From: Tricholoma matsutake
Lineage: Eukaryota > Basidiomycota > Agaricomycetes > Agaricales > Tricholomataceae
Assembly: GCA_026075535.2 (NCBI GenBank)
Contig: AP026546.1
Location: 1,798,001-1,862,000 of the forward strand
Reading direction: 5' to 3'
Length of the DNA: 64,000 bases
Part shown: one piece after another, positions 1 through 11,238 of the stretch
How the letters are laid out: the number at the start of each line of letters is the position of its first letter
Position numbering within the stretch: the stretch's first letter is position 1
Translations under genes and position numbers: made by a program
The notes under the pieces: generated by a model
Told to the model about the DNA's origin: nothing
Databases searched by the model: none
Seen by the model: the letters and a program-made list of their open reading frames with translations, nothing else

Positions 1-1642
1 GTTATGACCCGGGTTCAATATTCTCCCACTAGGCAGCAGGATGTGCGGCTTGCTCGCCCCCTCGGAGCGTTCGGAGGCTGGATCGGGTGGACCCGGAATG
101 TAGATAAGGGACCAGCCATTATCGATTCCACGCTGCGTATTTTGATTCTTACCATCATCTACTAGCACTAACACACACTCTCTCAATGCCCAAACGGCGA
201 AGCAGAGTCCAACCACCACATCGGGGTCTACGCAACCCTGTTCTGATCACGGGCGACATCTTTGATGATGATGTCCAAGACTACGACACCCGGTTCGTGC
301 AAGATGAATCGGAGGTAGCAGCTGCTTTCAGGGCAGCTAGAGATCTATGGGCCGGGGAAGACCTCTCCGACCCTAACGATGATGACGACGACGAGGATTC
401 TCTTGCTATGCAGGAGGCCCTCAATTACGCTGAGAGCAGCCCTAAGCTAGCCTCGAGGCAAACGATCGACCGTGTGCTGTGGGTGCAGGACGTCCATATT
501 GCACATAAACGTTGGACTCGCAGTCTCGAACGCGAGGACATGTATACACAGGAGCTCGGCATGGCCGAGCTCTTCTATCCGGAGGCATCCCCTGCCCCGT
601 TACCGCCTTTGCCCCCCATCCCTGAGTTGGTGGAGGACGAAGTGCCGTTATCTGTGAATGAGAGGCTGGAAATCAAAGCCACCTCTCATGCCATGCTACA
701 CCAACTCGACACGATGACCATGTTCATTGGTACCGTCTGTACATCCGCCATTCCCCCTGCAGAGAGGAATGCATGGCGCCAAATGGCCTGGGAGTTATTC
801 ACGACCACCTGGCGACTGTCTGAGACGATGTCGGCGGAACTAGCAGCCGTTCCGACACCTCTCGATCTCATGTCTCCGGCAGCCTTCCGGGCTTCCTACG
901 CGGCGATGCACACTGCTCAACCAGAGCCTCAATCTGGGGAACCCTCGTCCCCAGCACGGCGCCGTCGTCCTCGAGGTCCTCATGGACAGCAGCGCCGCAA
1001 CTAGTACAGGGGGCTATCCCCCTCTACGTTCACAGCCACCAAGTAACTGGTGGCCACTATCGGGATGGTGACATAGTGTCGCTTCCCTATACCTTCCCCC
1101 CACTGCGGGGGGGACGATGTCATCGAGTGCGTGCACATGGGTGCATTTGCTCGAGGGGGGTCTCGGCCCCCTACTTACGGCGGTCACGGTGAATAACCAG
1201 GTGAACAACCACCCGCCTTGTTACTGTCACTTGTGCACAACACGGTGATGGTCCACCTCATTCGTCTGGGGTGGTCAATCCTCGTTGGCTGGAAAAACGC
1301 AAACGGTTATTCCTCCCGCAAGGGGGGATTTACGGTGAATTAACACTGCTGCGCCTGGTCTGGCCTCGGTCGGACATGTGGCTGGGGGACCGTTTGCTCC
1401 AGGGGGCGATCTAATGGCTAACTTCGGGAGGGGGGGGGGCCCCCTCCAGATTATTGCCTTTCCTGGCTGAGAGGCCAACGTCTGTGGCACTGCCCGCCTA
1501 AAGTGGCTAAAACGGGGACCTGAGTGGGAGATGGGCGAGGGGAATGCATAGATAAAGTAGTACCCAAGTTTGTACCTTGCTTCGCGGACTGCGTTCGAGC
1601 CCCGCGTTATAAATTCTGATCCAAAAAAAAAAAAAAAAAAAA
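1..1642 (+). mobile_element. Family B element, copy B1 (5' end outside window)
   Basis: The 3' three quarters of a ~2.2-kb poly(A)-tailed element. It carries the intact 272-aa ORF (186-1004), a GC-rich 3' UTR with several hairpins, the conserved tail hairpin (stem CGCGG/CCGCG near 1571-1596) and TTATAAATTCTGATCC followed by 20 A at 1623-1642. It is inserted in the RNase H region of LINE copy A1, whose sequence resumes at 1643 with GGCACCAACATTGGT, the probable target-site duplication. The matching duplication lies outside the window. There is no reverse transcriptase, so it is classed as non-autonomous. Confidence 0.8.
186..1004 (+). CDS. Family B protein, 272 aa, unknown function
   Basis: An intact ORF starting MPKRR. 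I do not recognise a domain. It has a basic N-terminus, a conserved LITGDI segment near residue 21, an acidic run of about eight D/E near residue 65, a proline-rich stretch around residues 135-150 and a strongly basic, arginine-rich C-terminus. The charge layout would suit a nucleic-acid-binding or particle-forming protein, but that is inference. The same ORF is intact in copies at 38581-39399, 45283-46101 and 55630-56439 and broken in those at 3311 and 28997. Conservation across diverged copies suggests it is a real protein and not a chance frame. Confidence 0.6.
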   Translation: MPKRRSRVQPPHRGLRNPVLITGDIFDDDVQDYDTRFVQDESEVAAAFRAARDLWAGEDLSDPNDDDDDEDSLAMQEALNYAESSPKLASRQTIDRVLWVQDVHIAHKRWTRSLEREDMYTQELGMAELFYPEASPAPLPPLPPIPELVEDEVPLSVNERLEIKATSHAMLHQLDTMTMFIGTVCTSAIPPAERNAWRQMAWELFTTTWRLSETMSAELAAVPTPLDLMSPAAFRASYAAMHTAQPEPQSGEPSSPARRRRPRGPHGQQRRN

Positions 1643-2529
1643 GGCACCAACATTGGTATTCCCCATCAAGGGATAAACGTTGACGATACTCCCCTATGGG
1701 AGCATGGCCAGTGATCATACGAGTCGAACGGGAAGTCAACGTAGTGTTGTTTCCCATTACTTTCAGCCAAGGCCCACCTTTGTGAGTCGAGGGTAGTACC
1801 GGTTTTCCACCTACTCCTTTGAGTTGGTAGAAGTGCCGTCCACGGTACGCCGGATCTGAGAACCGGGTGTGCCAATCCTTACACACGGCCTTTTCGACCT
1901 GGTTTCTAAGGTAATCTAGAGACGTCCGCGGGTGTCTGCCCACGGAGATCTTGGTAGATGTAGCTACATCATGAGCCATCTTATGTACGTTCCACTCGAA
2001 CTTCGAGGGGACATGCCAGAATGTAACGTTCCTCTCCTCGTCTCTGGCTAGCCAGGGACAAAGGGAGCGACAGGCGTCCAGGGCGAAGATCTGCCCAGAG
2101 CGTGGTTTTGGATCGATTAGGGACTCAATGCCCGTAGTAGAATCCGAAAAGATCCCCAACTTTTTGCATCCCCTGCTGCACGCAGCAGACACGCCTAGTT
2201 GGAGAGCGAAGAGTTCGACTTCCGGGGGGGTTCTCCTCCCAGAAGCTGAGACAACGCGATCCACCTGTTCTCCCTGTCCGAAGACAAGAGCGCAGGCGAC
2301 AGCTTGAAATTTAGCATCAGTGGGCACCGAAGCGTCCACTGCAATGACGAGAGTGTCATCCTCTGCCTGGGCAGAGGCCCAGGCCTTGTCGAGGTCACTC
2401 CTGTAAGAGTTCTTCGCTCCAACCTCCTTAGAGGTGAGGCGATGAGAGGAGAAACGAGTGGGGAATAGATCCTTCACTCTGTTTCCAGGTGTGTTTTCTT
2501 CCCCAAAGGGGTCGAATTCATCGCCTGGT
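1643..2529 (-). mobile_element. LINE family A copy A1, RNase H segment
   Basis: Minus-strand continuation of the LINE at 4400-9281, separated from it by insertion B2. It encodes the RNase H part of ORF2 with the recognisable motifs DASVP, FSDST and KMAHDVA. The segment is truncated at 1643 by insertion B1, so the LINE 3' UTR and poly(A) should lie left of the window beyond the start of B1. Position 2515-2529 (AATTCATCGCCTGGT) is one half of the duplication that flanks B2. Confidence 0.85.
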
Positions 2530-4400
2530 CAAAAACGCTCCTTGACTTGTTACAACCACTATAAACAGTGGTAAACACCTCTGCTCAACGTTGCCAGCGA
2601 CGTCGACACTTCAATTTACGTCCGATTTTTGATCGGATTTCACCATCACGAACGCTCTCGGCGTCTCCAGGCCTGCCCTCATTTGCTAAGAGATCCGTCC
2701 ATCCGATCCCCAGGGATGTCCCGGTCATTGTTTTTGATAATGGCTGCTATTCGTCTCGTTCCCCTGTGCTTCGAGGATCCTGGCTAGGTGAGTGGTGCCT
2801 ATGAAAGAGTAGTCTAGGTCCCTATGGGGGCTTAGAGTGGGTGTGGGATGCCTGCTTCAACGCTCGCCCAAGTCGACGCACTTGTTTAGTTGGGGGAGGT
2901 CTGGCTCAGGGGGAGGGACATCGTTACTGGACTGCTGGTTGTCTCTGGGGCTTCCAACCTCCATGCTATGTGAGTCACTACTACTAGGGACAAGCTACAC
3001 TGACTACCTGTTGGAATACACCGTCGCTAAAAGGGGCCGGGTGACGGTGCCCCCTGATAGCTAGGTCGACGCTCTGGTGGCCGCATTTCACCACCAACTC
3101 CTCACCTCCGGTGCTCACTCCTCTGGGGTGTTATGACCCGGGTTCAATCTTCTCCCACCTGGCAACAGGATGTGCGGCCTGTTCGCCCCCTCGGAGCGTT
3201 TGGAGGCTGTATTGGGTGGACCTGGAACTGAGATAAGGGGCCATCTGTTATCGACCTTATGCTACATACTTTGACTGTTATCGTCATTTACCTGTGCTAA
3301 CTCACTCTCAATGCCCAAGCGGCTGAACAGAGACCAAACCACACGCTGGGGCCTTCACGACCCCACCTTGATTACGGGTGACATTGTTGGTGATGATGCC
3401 CAAGACTACGACACCCAGCTCTCACAGAACGAACTGGAGGTAGCAGCTGCCCTAGGCAGTTTAAGATCTGTGGGCTGGGGAGGACCTCCCCGACCCTGAC
3501 GACTATGTGGACTCTCTTGCTAGGCAGGAGGCCCTCGCTTACACTGCACGCTGCGTATTTCGATCACTTGCATCATATACCAGTACTAACTTGCTCCTGA
3601 TGCCCAAGTGGACAACCAGAGACAATCGTTCCAACGATCCTACACCTCCGGAAGCTGTTCCAGCTTCCTGTGTGGCGATGCCAACAGCTCTAGTAGAGCT
3701 CCAATCTGGGGAACCCTCGTTCCCAGTACAGTGCCGTCATCATCACAGATGGCCGTGCTGCTACTTGTGTGGGGCATCCTGCTCCACACCCATCACTGCC
3801 AGTCCACTGGCTGCTGTCGGGTTGGTGACAAATGTCGCTACCCTTTACGTTCTCCCCGCTGCGGGGGGGAAATTGCTATCGAGTGCATGTGCTTGCAGTG
3901 CATTTGCTCGAGGGGGGCTTTGGCCCCCTGCTTACGGCGGTTCCAGTGAATAACCAGGTGAACAACCAGCTGCCACATTACTGTTACTCGTGCATGACAT
4001 GGTGATGGTCCACCTCGTTCATCCAGGGTGGTCAATCCTCGTTGGCTGGGAGTATGCGGACGGTTATTCCTCCTGCAAGGGGGGATTTACAGTGAATTAA
4101 CATGGCCGCGCCTGATCTGACTTTGGTTGGACATGTGGCTGGGGGACCGCTTCGCACCAGCTGACGATCTAATGGCTAGCTTCGGGAGGGGGTCTCCCCC
4201 TCCAGATTATTGCCTTTCCTGGCTGAGAGGCCAACGTCTGTGGCACTGCCCGCCTAAAGTGGCTAAAACGAGGACCTGGGTAGGATATGGGTGAGGGGAA
4301 GCGTAGTTATAGTAGTACCCAAGTTTGTATCCTGCTCCGTGGACTGTGATCGAGCCCCGCGTTATAAATTGTTGACCCAAAAAAAAAAAAAAAAAAAAAA
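2530..4400 (+). mobile_element. Family B element, copy B2, degenerate
   Basis: Starts with CGCTCCTTGACTTGTTAC (2536) and ends in a poly(A) run at 4379-4400, preceded by the tail hairpin and TTATAAATTGTTGACCC. The last part resembles the LINE tail (TTGACCC) more than that of other B copies (CTGATCC). It is flanked by a 15-bp duplication, AATTCATCGCCTGGT, at 2515-2529 and 4400-4414, so it is inserted in LINE A1. It is shorter than other B copies because the ORF region has deletions. Confidence 0.85.
3311..3950 (+). pseudogene. Decayed family B protein gene
   Basis: Begins with MPKR and keeps the LITGDI and QDYDT segments. It then frameshifts near 3475 and loses most of the middle of the 272-aa protein through deletions. 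Fragments of the C-terminal part are recognisable around 3660-3740. This is the most degraded B copy in the window and probably the oldest insertion or a member of a diverged subfamily. Confidence 0.7.
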
Positions 4401-7233
4401 ATTCATCGCCTGGTACCAGGGCCAGAGCTGCAGCCGACGCAACAGATGGACCTTGCAAGGTGAGTGTGTCGAGCACGTTCCCTCCCCAGAGTCCTAGCTC
4501 ATGGGAGTGGGTGGTGCCTACGTGATTAGGCCCTAAGATTGCTCTTAGAGGGTGAGATGGGGCCAATAGGGGGGTTCTGAACACTCCTCTATCGACCAGA
4601 CGATGCAGTAACAGCTGCATGGGCAGCAGTCCTGCGATACTTTCCAGACCACCAATTGGGGTGGTTCTGAATGCACCAAGGATCCAGCGTGCAGCAATAG
4701 ACTGCACTTGGGCCAACGTTTTGATGACACCTTTGACGCGAGCGCCCTTGAAGTGCCATAATCTGAGTCCGTATGTCATAATAGGTACGACACACGACCG
4801 GTACAGAAGGCGTTTCTGCATAGGGGTTAACCCTCTGACAGAATTGCCGAGCATTCCCATCGCCCTCGCAGTGGTGAGGGCTTTGGTGGAGTAGAACCGC
4901 GTGTGCTCCTTGAAAGAGAGCTTGCGGTCGAAGAAAAAGCCAAGGTACCTCCAGGTAACCTTGGGTTTGAGGGGAGTATTGCCCGTGTATGGGGCAAAAC
5001 CGAGATCGATGGGTAGGGGAGTGAATCTCCTTGCCCTTGAGAAATGGAAGATTTCGGACTTGTCATGTTCGAGGACAAGCCCAAGGGAGGTGAACGCCTG
5101 GAATATCCAGCCATACGCTTTTTTAAGCAAGGGGAGGTTGTCCTCCAGCTGTGGAGAGCGGGCGATGAGGGTGCCATCGTCCACGTAAGACATGAGATTG
5201 ACATCTCTGCCGATTTCGCTTCTTCTGAAGAGCTTCATGATAGGCGTCAGATATAACACCGATAAGACAGGGGACAAGGCAGAGCCTTGACCCACTCCCA
5301 CATCTGCTGCAAAGGAGCCGGATGAGAAAGTGTTCCACTTGTAGGTCGTTCTGCGACCGACTAGGTATGAACGGAAGAAGTTCACAACTTGCGCAGGGAA
5401 CCCCGACCGAGAAATGATCTCCAGCAGAACCTGGTGGTTCAAGGAGGGGAAGAATTGAGCGATATCGAAAGCGACAACACTCGTTTTAAGTCCTTTAGCC
5501 CATCCTGCCCTGACAAGATGGGTGAGGTAGATTCCTGCATCCTCAGTGGAACGCTGGGCGACGCCCCCGAACTGGTTTTGCTCGAAGGCCTCGTGTGCGA
5601 CACCGTCGAATTGAAGTCGCCTCGACAACATCTTTTCAACTAATTTGCCCAGAGTGTTCAGAAGCACAATGGGCCTGAACGACTTAGGGGTAGAGTAGTT
5701 AGGTTTCCCTGGCTTCGGGATGATAACCGACAGGGATTCCTTGAAATGAGCCAGCCAGTGGCCAGCAGTGATGCACGCTTCAGCAATGCGGGTTATGAGC
5801 CCTGCCACTTCTGGATTGCTGCACCAGTGCTTGAGGTGCGACCACGTAACATGATCGGGACCTGGAGCGGAACGGGAAGAACACGCATTTAGCGCTTCTT
5901 TCATTTCCGTGACAGAGAACGAGATCCAGGCCCTTTCAGGCATCGGATCAAGTCCATCAAGAATGCTCAGATCGACTACTCGATCTGATGCAGCATTATA
6001 GGACCCATCAAGGGCAGCCCAAAGAGAGTCCAGATTGTTACAAGGTTCTCCCCGATAGGAGATCGCCTCATACGATGGGAGGTTGCGTTGGCGAGTCCAG
6101 GACATTAGATCCCAGGGTCATCTATTCATCGTAGCCACTTCTTGGATACGGTCATCGAAAAAGTCCCGCTTCGCATGTCGCATGACTTTTCTATAATGCT
6201 TCCAGTCCTCCCCATCACGGGAGGCTCTGTAAGCGTCTAGGGCGCCCCTGCACTCGTCTGTCCACCAGCCTTTGGACAACTTGCCGAGGCGCGATTCCTT
6301 GGCGTGGGTTTCCCATGCCTTGTTTAAAATCGTTGATATCGCCGAAACAACATCATCGATTTCTGCCGATGTTTCTCCGTGCCAATCAAGCCACGGATTT
6401 AGAGCGGAGGAGACGGCATCTCGATATGATGCTTCCTCCTCGGATCCTTTTTTGATGGACCACTTGGTGACCGGAACCAAAGATCCCGGGCCAGGCAGTA
6501 CTAACGTCAGGGGGGCATGGTCAGACGTCCCCCTGGCTTCAGGTACAATTTCGCAGTACAACACAAATCTAAGATCTGTAGGTACAAACATCAGGTCAAT
6601 CACCGTGGGGTGAAGGCCCTGTTGTGGGGGGAAGTGGGTAGGGCCCTCCACTACTGGTAGGGCTCTAGTCAGGCCTAATGCCATAGCCGTTTCCACTAAG
6701 TGGTCAGCATGAATTGAGTGCTCAGGCCCCTGGGGATCCCAGGATGCGTGTCTCACGTTGAAATCGCCGCACATGAAGTGTAAGCGTGGGATCGTCATGA
6801 CATTCCCAAATAAGAGCGTGATGGCCGAATGTTGGCTATCCGAGTAAACGTTAGCGAGTAGCATGACATCCTCCCCTATTCCCAATGAGAACAGAAGGAT
6901 GTCACGGTTATCGATCAGATCTTGTCTGAGGCCTGGTCTTAAGTTAGCGATGCTGTTCGCAAAATAGACAGCAACGCGTGGAGGGGAGTCGATACCCAAG
7001 GGGCGCACTAAAGTTCCCCAGTTAGGGCTCATAGGTGCGCCTATAACTTCATCCCCTTCCCTGTTGTGGGCAGAGGGGGTGTGTCTTATTAATCGCCAAG
7101 GAGGCTCTTGGATGAAAAGCAAATCATAATCATCTATCAGGTCTGCCAGTAACGAGTCCATGTATCCCCAGTTACGGTTAACATTCTGACTAAATATACG
7201 CAACTGCGGTGTAGATCTAAGTCTATCCCTCAT
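4400..7233 (-). pseudogene. LINE ORF2 (endonuclease-reverse transcriptase), copy A1
   Basis: The first block (6118-7233) is the APE-like endonuclease with QNVN, QEPPW, GDFNVRHASWDP and TSDHAPL. An in-frame TGA at 6118-6120 replaces the CGA arginine codon seen in copy A6. The same frame continues into the reverse transcriptase: IPKPGKPNYS, FDIAQFFPSL, GQGSALSP and the catalytic YVDD. The RNase H continues at 1643-2529 beyond insertion B2. In the cell the intact protein would nick target DNA and reverse-transcribe element RNA there. Either the TGA inactivates this copy or the two halves are made separately. Confidence 0.85.
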
Positions 7234-9156
7234 TTACGTTCGGCCACCGCGTCCTGCGGGATGGTAAGTAGGAGGAGAGCAAGAATTGTGTTTCGCACTC
7301 ACCTCGTCATAGCGAGCTTTGATCCAGTCACGGTCGAAGCGATGTTGCCAGAAATTGCATCGACGATCGTCGGATGCGTGGTTCTTCCGGCAGTTTATGC
7401 ATCTAGCCGGGTGAGGACAGGCTGCCCCCTCTGGGGTAGCTGGGATAGGAGGGTTCACCTTGGCGTTTCCCTTACAGCACCCCGCTAGGGCACGATGGTG
7501 CTCCTTGCGGTGTGGGCCTGCACAGATCGGACATTTCGACTGTGGAGCTCTGCATGCTGGGGTGGGGTGGCCCCACTTCCAACACCGTTGGCATAGCGGG
7601 AGCCCAGGGTTTGCCCTGGCTGCCCTAACATAGGCGACGTAGCGTCCAAATTGGACACCACGTCCGATGAGCGCTTTCGCTCGTGCGCCACTGACCGAGT
7701 CAGCTACATTGATGTAGACGGTGCACGTGTCCGACATTCTCGAATCACAGACAACCCGTGGGGGGACTTGCAGAACGGTGAGGTCAGATATGCCTGACTT
7801 CCCCAGGTGTGCTACGACGACATCAGGCGTAATTGCCTTGTCGTTTGCAATGTAGGGCACGTCTACCAACTTGAGGTAAGACGTGGACGTCGGTAACGCT
7901 GCATCGATTTGGAGCGCAGAGGGGAAGGCCTTGTGAGCCGCCTCCTTGAAGCATCGTAGGTCCTCGTCCGAGGCCACTACGTCAGTTGCCACCGAGAGGT
8001 TCCCGGCATGCATGGAAGCAGACTGTGCCACTAGCTTAGAGTGGTGTAGTCCTAAAGTCGTCCGGACATGGTCCAGGAAGTCGGCAGGGTTCGTCCCTTC
8101 CTCGAGGGGGGGTCAAACGTGAACAAGGACCTGTCTTCGCGACGGTCCATGGACGGTGGGTGAAGGCTTTGCAGCCTTGGGCCTGGATGGGCCGACGTGC
8201 TGCTGGATGTCAGCTAGCTTGTCGGTTGAAAGCTCAGGGAAGGCCTTGGCTAGTCGCACAAGGCCATCCATGGATGTGTTAGGTGCTCGCCCCCCAGGGA
8301 AGCGAGCAACCTGAGCAAATGTCCCCTTGCCTGAAGGCTTGGTCGACATGTTCACAGGGGGAGGAGGTCCTCTGCCCCATGACGAAGAAGTGCCCCCTGC
8401 CGGGGGTTTAGGAAGAGGTCGAGCCCCTTTCGGGCCTCGTGTCCTCACAGATTTGTGAGGGGGGGGGCGTGGCCCATCCCATCCCTCCAGGTACTCCGTC
8501 CTTGGGACGTCGTTGGGGTCAGTAGTGGCAGGACACTTGCCTGCACTGCCGGCCCTGTCGATAGCTCTTCGGAGGGTCGTGTTCCCCGAGTCGTGGTGAA
8601 ATCCAACCGTGGTCGCTGCATACAGCACTGCCCCCAGTTGTTCTGCGATTTCCTGCCGTTGTTCAGCAGTAGGTTGTCGGGCTCCAGTCCTGTTTAGAAC
8701 AGTAATGAACCCCTGAGCGTATTCCCCGAGGTCGTGGGCGAAGGTGACCGGACCGGCCCAATCGTCGTCCGCATCGCTTGCCATCACTGTGTCTTGGATC
8801 ACGGGCTCGGGGTCGGGTGTCACAGCTTCGTCGCCCCACCGAGAAGCAGGGGTGGAAGGAGTGGTGGGAGGTGCAGGGGACGCTGTGGCCCTCCTGGGAG
8901 ATAGTGTCGGCACGCTGAATCGCTGTGCACGCGGTGTGATCGTTCCAGCCCCATACGGGGAGGGAGTTGGAGAGCTTCTTTGGGACCGATGAGGGCCCAC
9001 TGAAGGTGCTATCTGTGAGGATCTACGGCCCCCAGAGGGCCGTAGAGAATCAATGGGATCGTCGCCAGGAGTTCTGGGCATACCGGCTCTGGAGGGGTTC
9101 CCCACGTCCATCGCTTCGCCCGATCTCCCCCTTGTTCTAGATACTGAGTCAGACAT
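7234..9156 (-). pseudogene. LINE ORF1 (zinc-knuckle RNA-binding protein), copy A1
   Basis: Starts at MSDSVSRTRG. The N-terminal half is rich in S, P and R and looks disordered. The C-terminal half has a CCHC knuckle (CQRCWKWGHPTPAC) followed by two more Cys/His clusters (CPICAGPH..., CINCRKNH...), as expected of a LINE nucleocapsid-like protein. An in-frame TGA at 8113-8115 splits it. In other copies that position is an arginine or histidine codon. It ends with TAA at 7234-7236, immediately followed in the same frame by the ATG of ORF2. Confidence 0.8.
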
Positions 9157-9281
9157 GCGCTGGTAAGACGCTATATAAACCGGATCGCTTGGATCGTAGA
9201 CGGATTGAGCTGCAGAGAGTGAAAACGGTGTCGACGAAGATTTCTGTGGCTGTGCAGGTCGCGGTAACAAGTCAAGAAGCG

Positions 9282-9997
9282 ATTGCACAGAGAACTTTGA
9301 TGTTTGGGGGAGAGGGCGGTGGTTTTGTTTTGTAAGTTGGCGAGGACGTAGGCAGGGAGTGATGAAAGTCATTCAATGTGACAAACGAAGACAAGAAGGA
9401 TGAATGATGCAGTGGCATAGGAGCTGTTTTTGTCAAGAAGTGCAGGGTGGGGTTAGGGTGTAGGGAAGGACTGGAGCCCTTGGCATACATGGTAACAGGT
9501 TTTGCATGGGTCCCACAACAGTTGAATGTGAGCGTTGATTCAGCCCAGTCAATGTTGGGATTATGGTGCTGAAGCCAGTCGAGTCCCAAAATCATTGGGT
9601 AGCCAACAGAAACAACAGTGAATGCCTGAGTTTCACTGTGAGAGCCTAAGGATAAATGAGCAAGAATATTCTGGGTGATCAATCCAGAAGCGATAGGTTG
9701 GTCATTGACTGCCATAATAGGCACAGGAATATCCATGAGGCATTGAGGAAGGTTGTGACGAGAGGTGAAATGATTGGATATGCAGGAGGTGGTAGCACCA
9801 GAGTCAATCATTGTGCGAGTAGCGATAGGAGTTTGGCCAGGAATGGAAATTCGAACTGAAACAAAGAAGTGTCGTGTCAAGAATAGGGTTGTCAAGGTGG
9901 CGAAAATAAATGTGGGAGGGGAGAGAGGAAATTCTGGAATGTATGACCCATCATTTGCACGGATGAGTTGGGGCCTTGGTGCTGGGATTGAAAGCAA
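9282..9997 (-). pseudogene. Gypsy G1 protease fragment
   Basis: A retropepsin-like domain with the active-site motif DSGATT, followed by HFTSRHNL and the later segment MILGLDWLQHHNPNIDW, which is typical of gypsy proteases just before reverse transcriptase. It ends at the junction with LINE A1, where translation would run into LINE sequence. It would process the Gag-Pol precursor. It is read as the 5' neighbour of the reverse transcriptase fragment that starts at 26722 (inference). Confidence 0.75.
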
Positions 9998-10047
9998 AAG
10001 ATGTATCCCTTCATCAACTGAAGGCCCAGGGATGGGAGGTCCTTTGG

Positions 10048-10788
10048 TCAGGCTTTTCCCAACTGGGAAGAAGCTTTAGGTACATGCCACTTCTTGGAAG
10101 CCTTGGACATGTTGGGACATGTGGCAGCACTGTGATTGGCACCACCGCAATAATGACAGAGGTTCTGCTTATGGCACCGTTCCCACTCTTTGGCAGTGAG
10201 AGGGCCACAAGGTTTGGAGATTTTGGTAGCATCAATGACCATAGGTTCTCCAGGGGGAAGAGTGGAGGAGGAAGTGGATGTGGGAGCAGTGGTCTGGTGA
10301 CTGTAGAAGGATTGGGTGCTTGAGTGAGGTTGATAACTATAGCTCAATTTAGCAGAAAAATCAGAGTTGTTCTGCTTGCCTTCCTGCTTCTGTTCCAACT
10401 CCCCATCATGCACCCAGTTGTCAATCTTGATGACAGAATCCACATATGCCTGGAATTTGGTTGGGCAATCCTCCTTCTTCATTAACATGATAACATCTTT
10501 GATGGTGGATTTAAGATGCTCATAGAATTTGTCGATTTGAGTGGCATTGGACCAATCAACATGAATGAGGAGTTCTTGATAATGAGCAGCATAAGTAGCA
10601 GCTGATCCAGTTTGATAGAGGGCATTGATCTTGCATGAAGCTTCGCTTTGAATATTCGAACTGCCAAAGTGAGCTTTGAAGTCTTTGCAGAACTGTTCAA
10701 AATTTAATAAAGTGTCAGTATGTTTGAGTTGGACAGCAGTGTACCACTGTTGAGGACTGCCTTCAGCAAGATAGGTAGCCACACTTGT
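10048..10788 (-). pseudogene. Gypsy G1 gag fragment
   Basis: About 245 codons of a retrotransposon gag: a helical capsid-like segment (QWYTAVQLKH... FEQFCKDFKAHF) and a C-terminal CCHC knuckle, CHYCGGANHSAATC. The N-terminus is missing because element B3 interrupts it at 10788. The frame stops at 10048, and the protease frame begins just downstream after a frame break. Gag would package the element RNA. Confidence 0.75.
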
Positions 10789-11238
10789 TACAACCACCAT
10801 AAATAGTGGTAAACACCTCTGCTCAACGTTGCACGCGACGTCGACACTTCAATTTTGGTCCGATCTTTGATCGGATTTCGCCATCATGAATGCTCTCGGC
10901 GTCTCCAGGCCTGCCCTGATTTGCTAAGAGATCCGTCCATCCGATCTCTGTGGATGCCCCGGTCACTGTTTTTGACAGTGTCTGCTATTCGTCTTGTTCT
11001 CCTGGGCTTCGAGGATCCTGGTTAGGTGAGTGTTGGCAATGAAAGAGTAGTCTGGGCCCCCATGGGGGCTTAGAGTGGGTGTGGGATGCCTACTTCAACG
11101 CTCGCCCAAGTCGTCGCATTCGTTTAGCTGGGGGAGGTCTGGTTCAGGAGGAGGGACATATTCACTGGATTGTGGGTCATCTGGGAGGCTTCCTACCTCC
11201 ATGCTGCGTGAGTTTCTATATCTAGAGACCTGCTACAC
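10789..11238 (+). mobile_element. Family B element fragment B3 (5' part only)
   Basis: The first ~450 bp of the B element, starting inside the 5' motif (CTTGTTACAACC) and covering the structured 5' UTR. It is cut at 11238 by the poly(T) end of minus-strand LINE A2. Its hairpin at 10964-10980 has arms CACTGT/ACAGTG where other copies have CATTGT/ACAATG, a compensatory change. The remainder of B3 is not seen on the other side of A2. Confidence 0.8.

Larger units (their letters stand above)
4400..9281 (-). mobile_element. LINE family A copy A1, main part (left inverted-repeat arm)
   Basis: An APE-type non-LTR retrotransposon read on the minus strand. The 5' end CGCTTCTTGACTTGTTAC is at 9281, with a 125-nt leader, ORF1 from 9156, ORF2 from 7233, and interruption by B2 at 4400. 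Its length of 4,882 bp equals that of 12982-17863. All protein frames I compared between the two, coding and non-coding, are identical, whereas other A copies differ at many sites. The 5' end abuts the gag-protease part of a gypsy element. Confidence 0.9.
9282..10788 (-). mobile_element. Gypsy element G1, gag-protease part (displaced)
   Basis: Minus-strand DNA encoding a gag with a CCHC knuckle and an aspartic protease, cut at 9282 by the 5' end of LINE A1 and at 10788 by element B3. No reverse transcriptase follows on this strand. The matching pol segments, lacking gag and protease, begin at 26722 on the plus strand. I infer that both belong to one chromovirus separated by LINE insertions and an inversion. 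No LTR was found for this element. Confidence 0.75.

Noticed and set aside
1275..2477. A 400-codon frame joining RNase H to B1 tail sequence
   Set aside because: It is a chance read-through across the poly(A) junction of two elements, not a fusion gene.
2540..3064. Short frames in the 5' UTR of B elements (for example 2568-2804, 2837-3064)
   Set aside because: They are not kept open among copies and differ in frame, so they are not conserved upstream ORFs.
2790..3310. A possible intron in the B 5' UTR (GTGAGTG after the CCTGGCTAG motif)
   Set aside because: A donor-like site recurs, but no single acceptor/branch pair stands out, unlike at the LINE ORF boundary.
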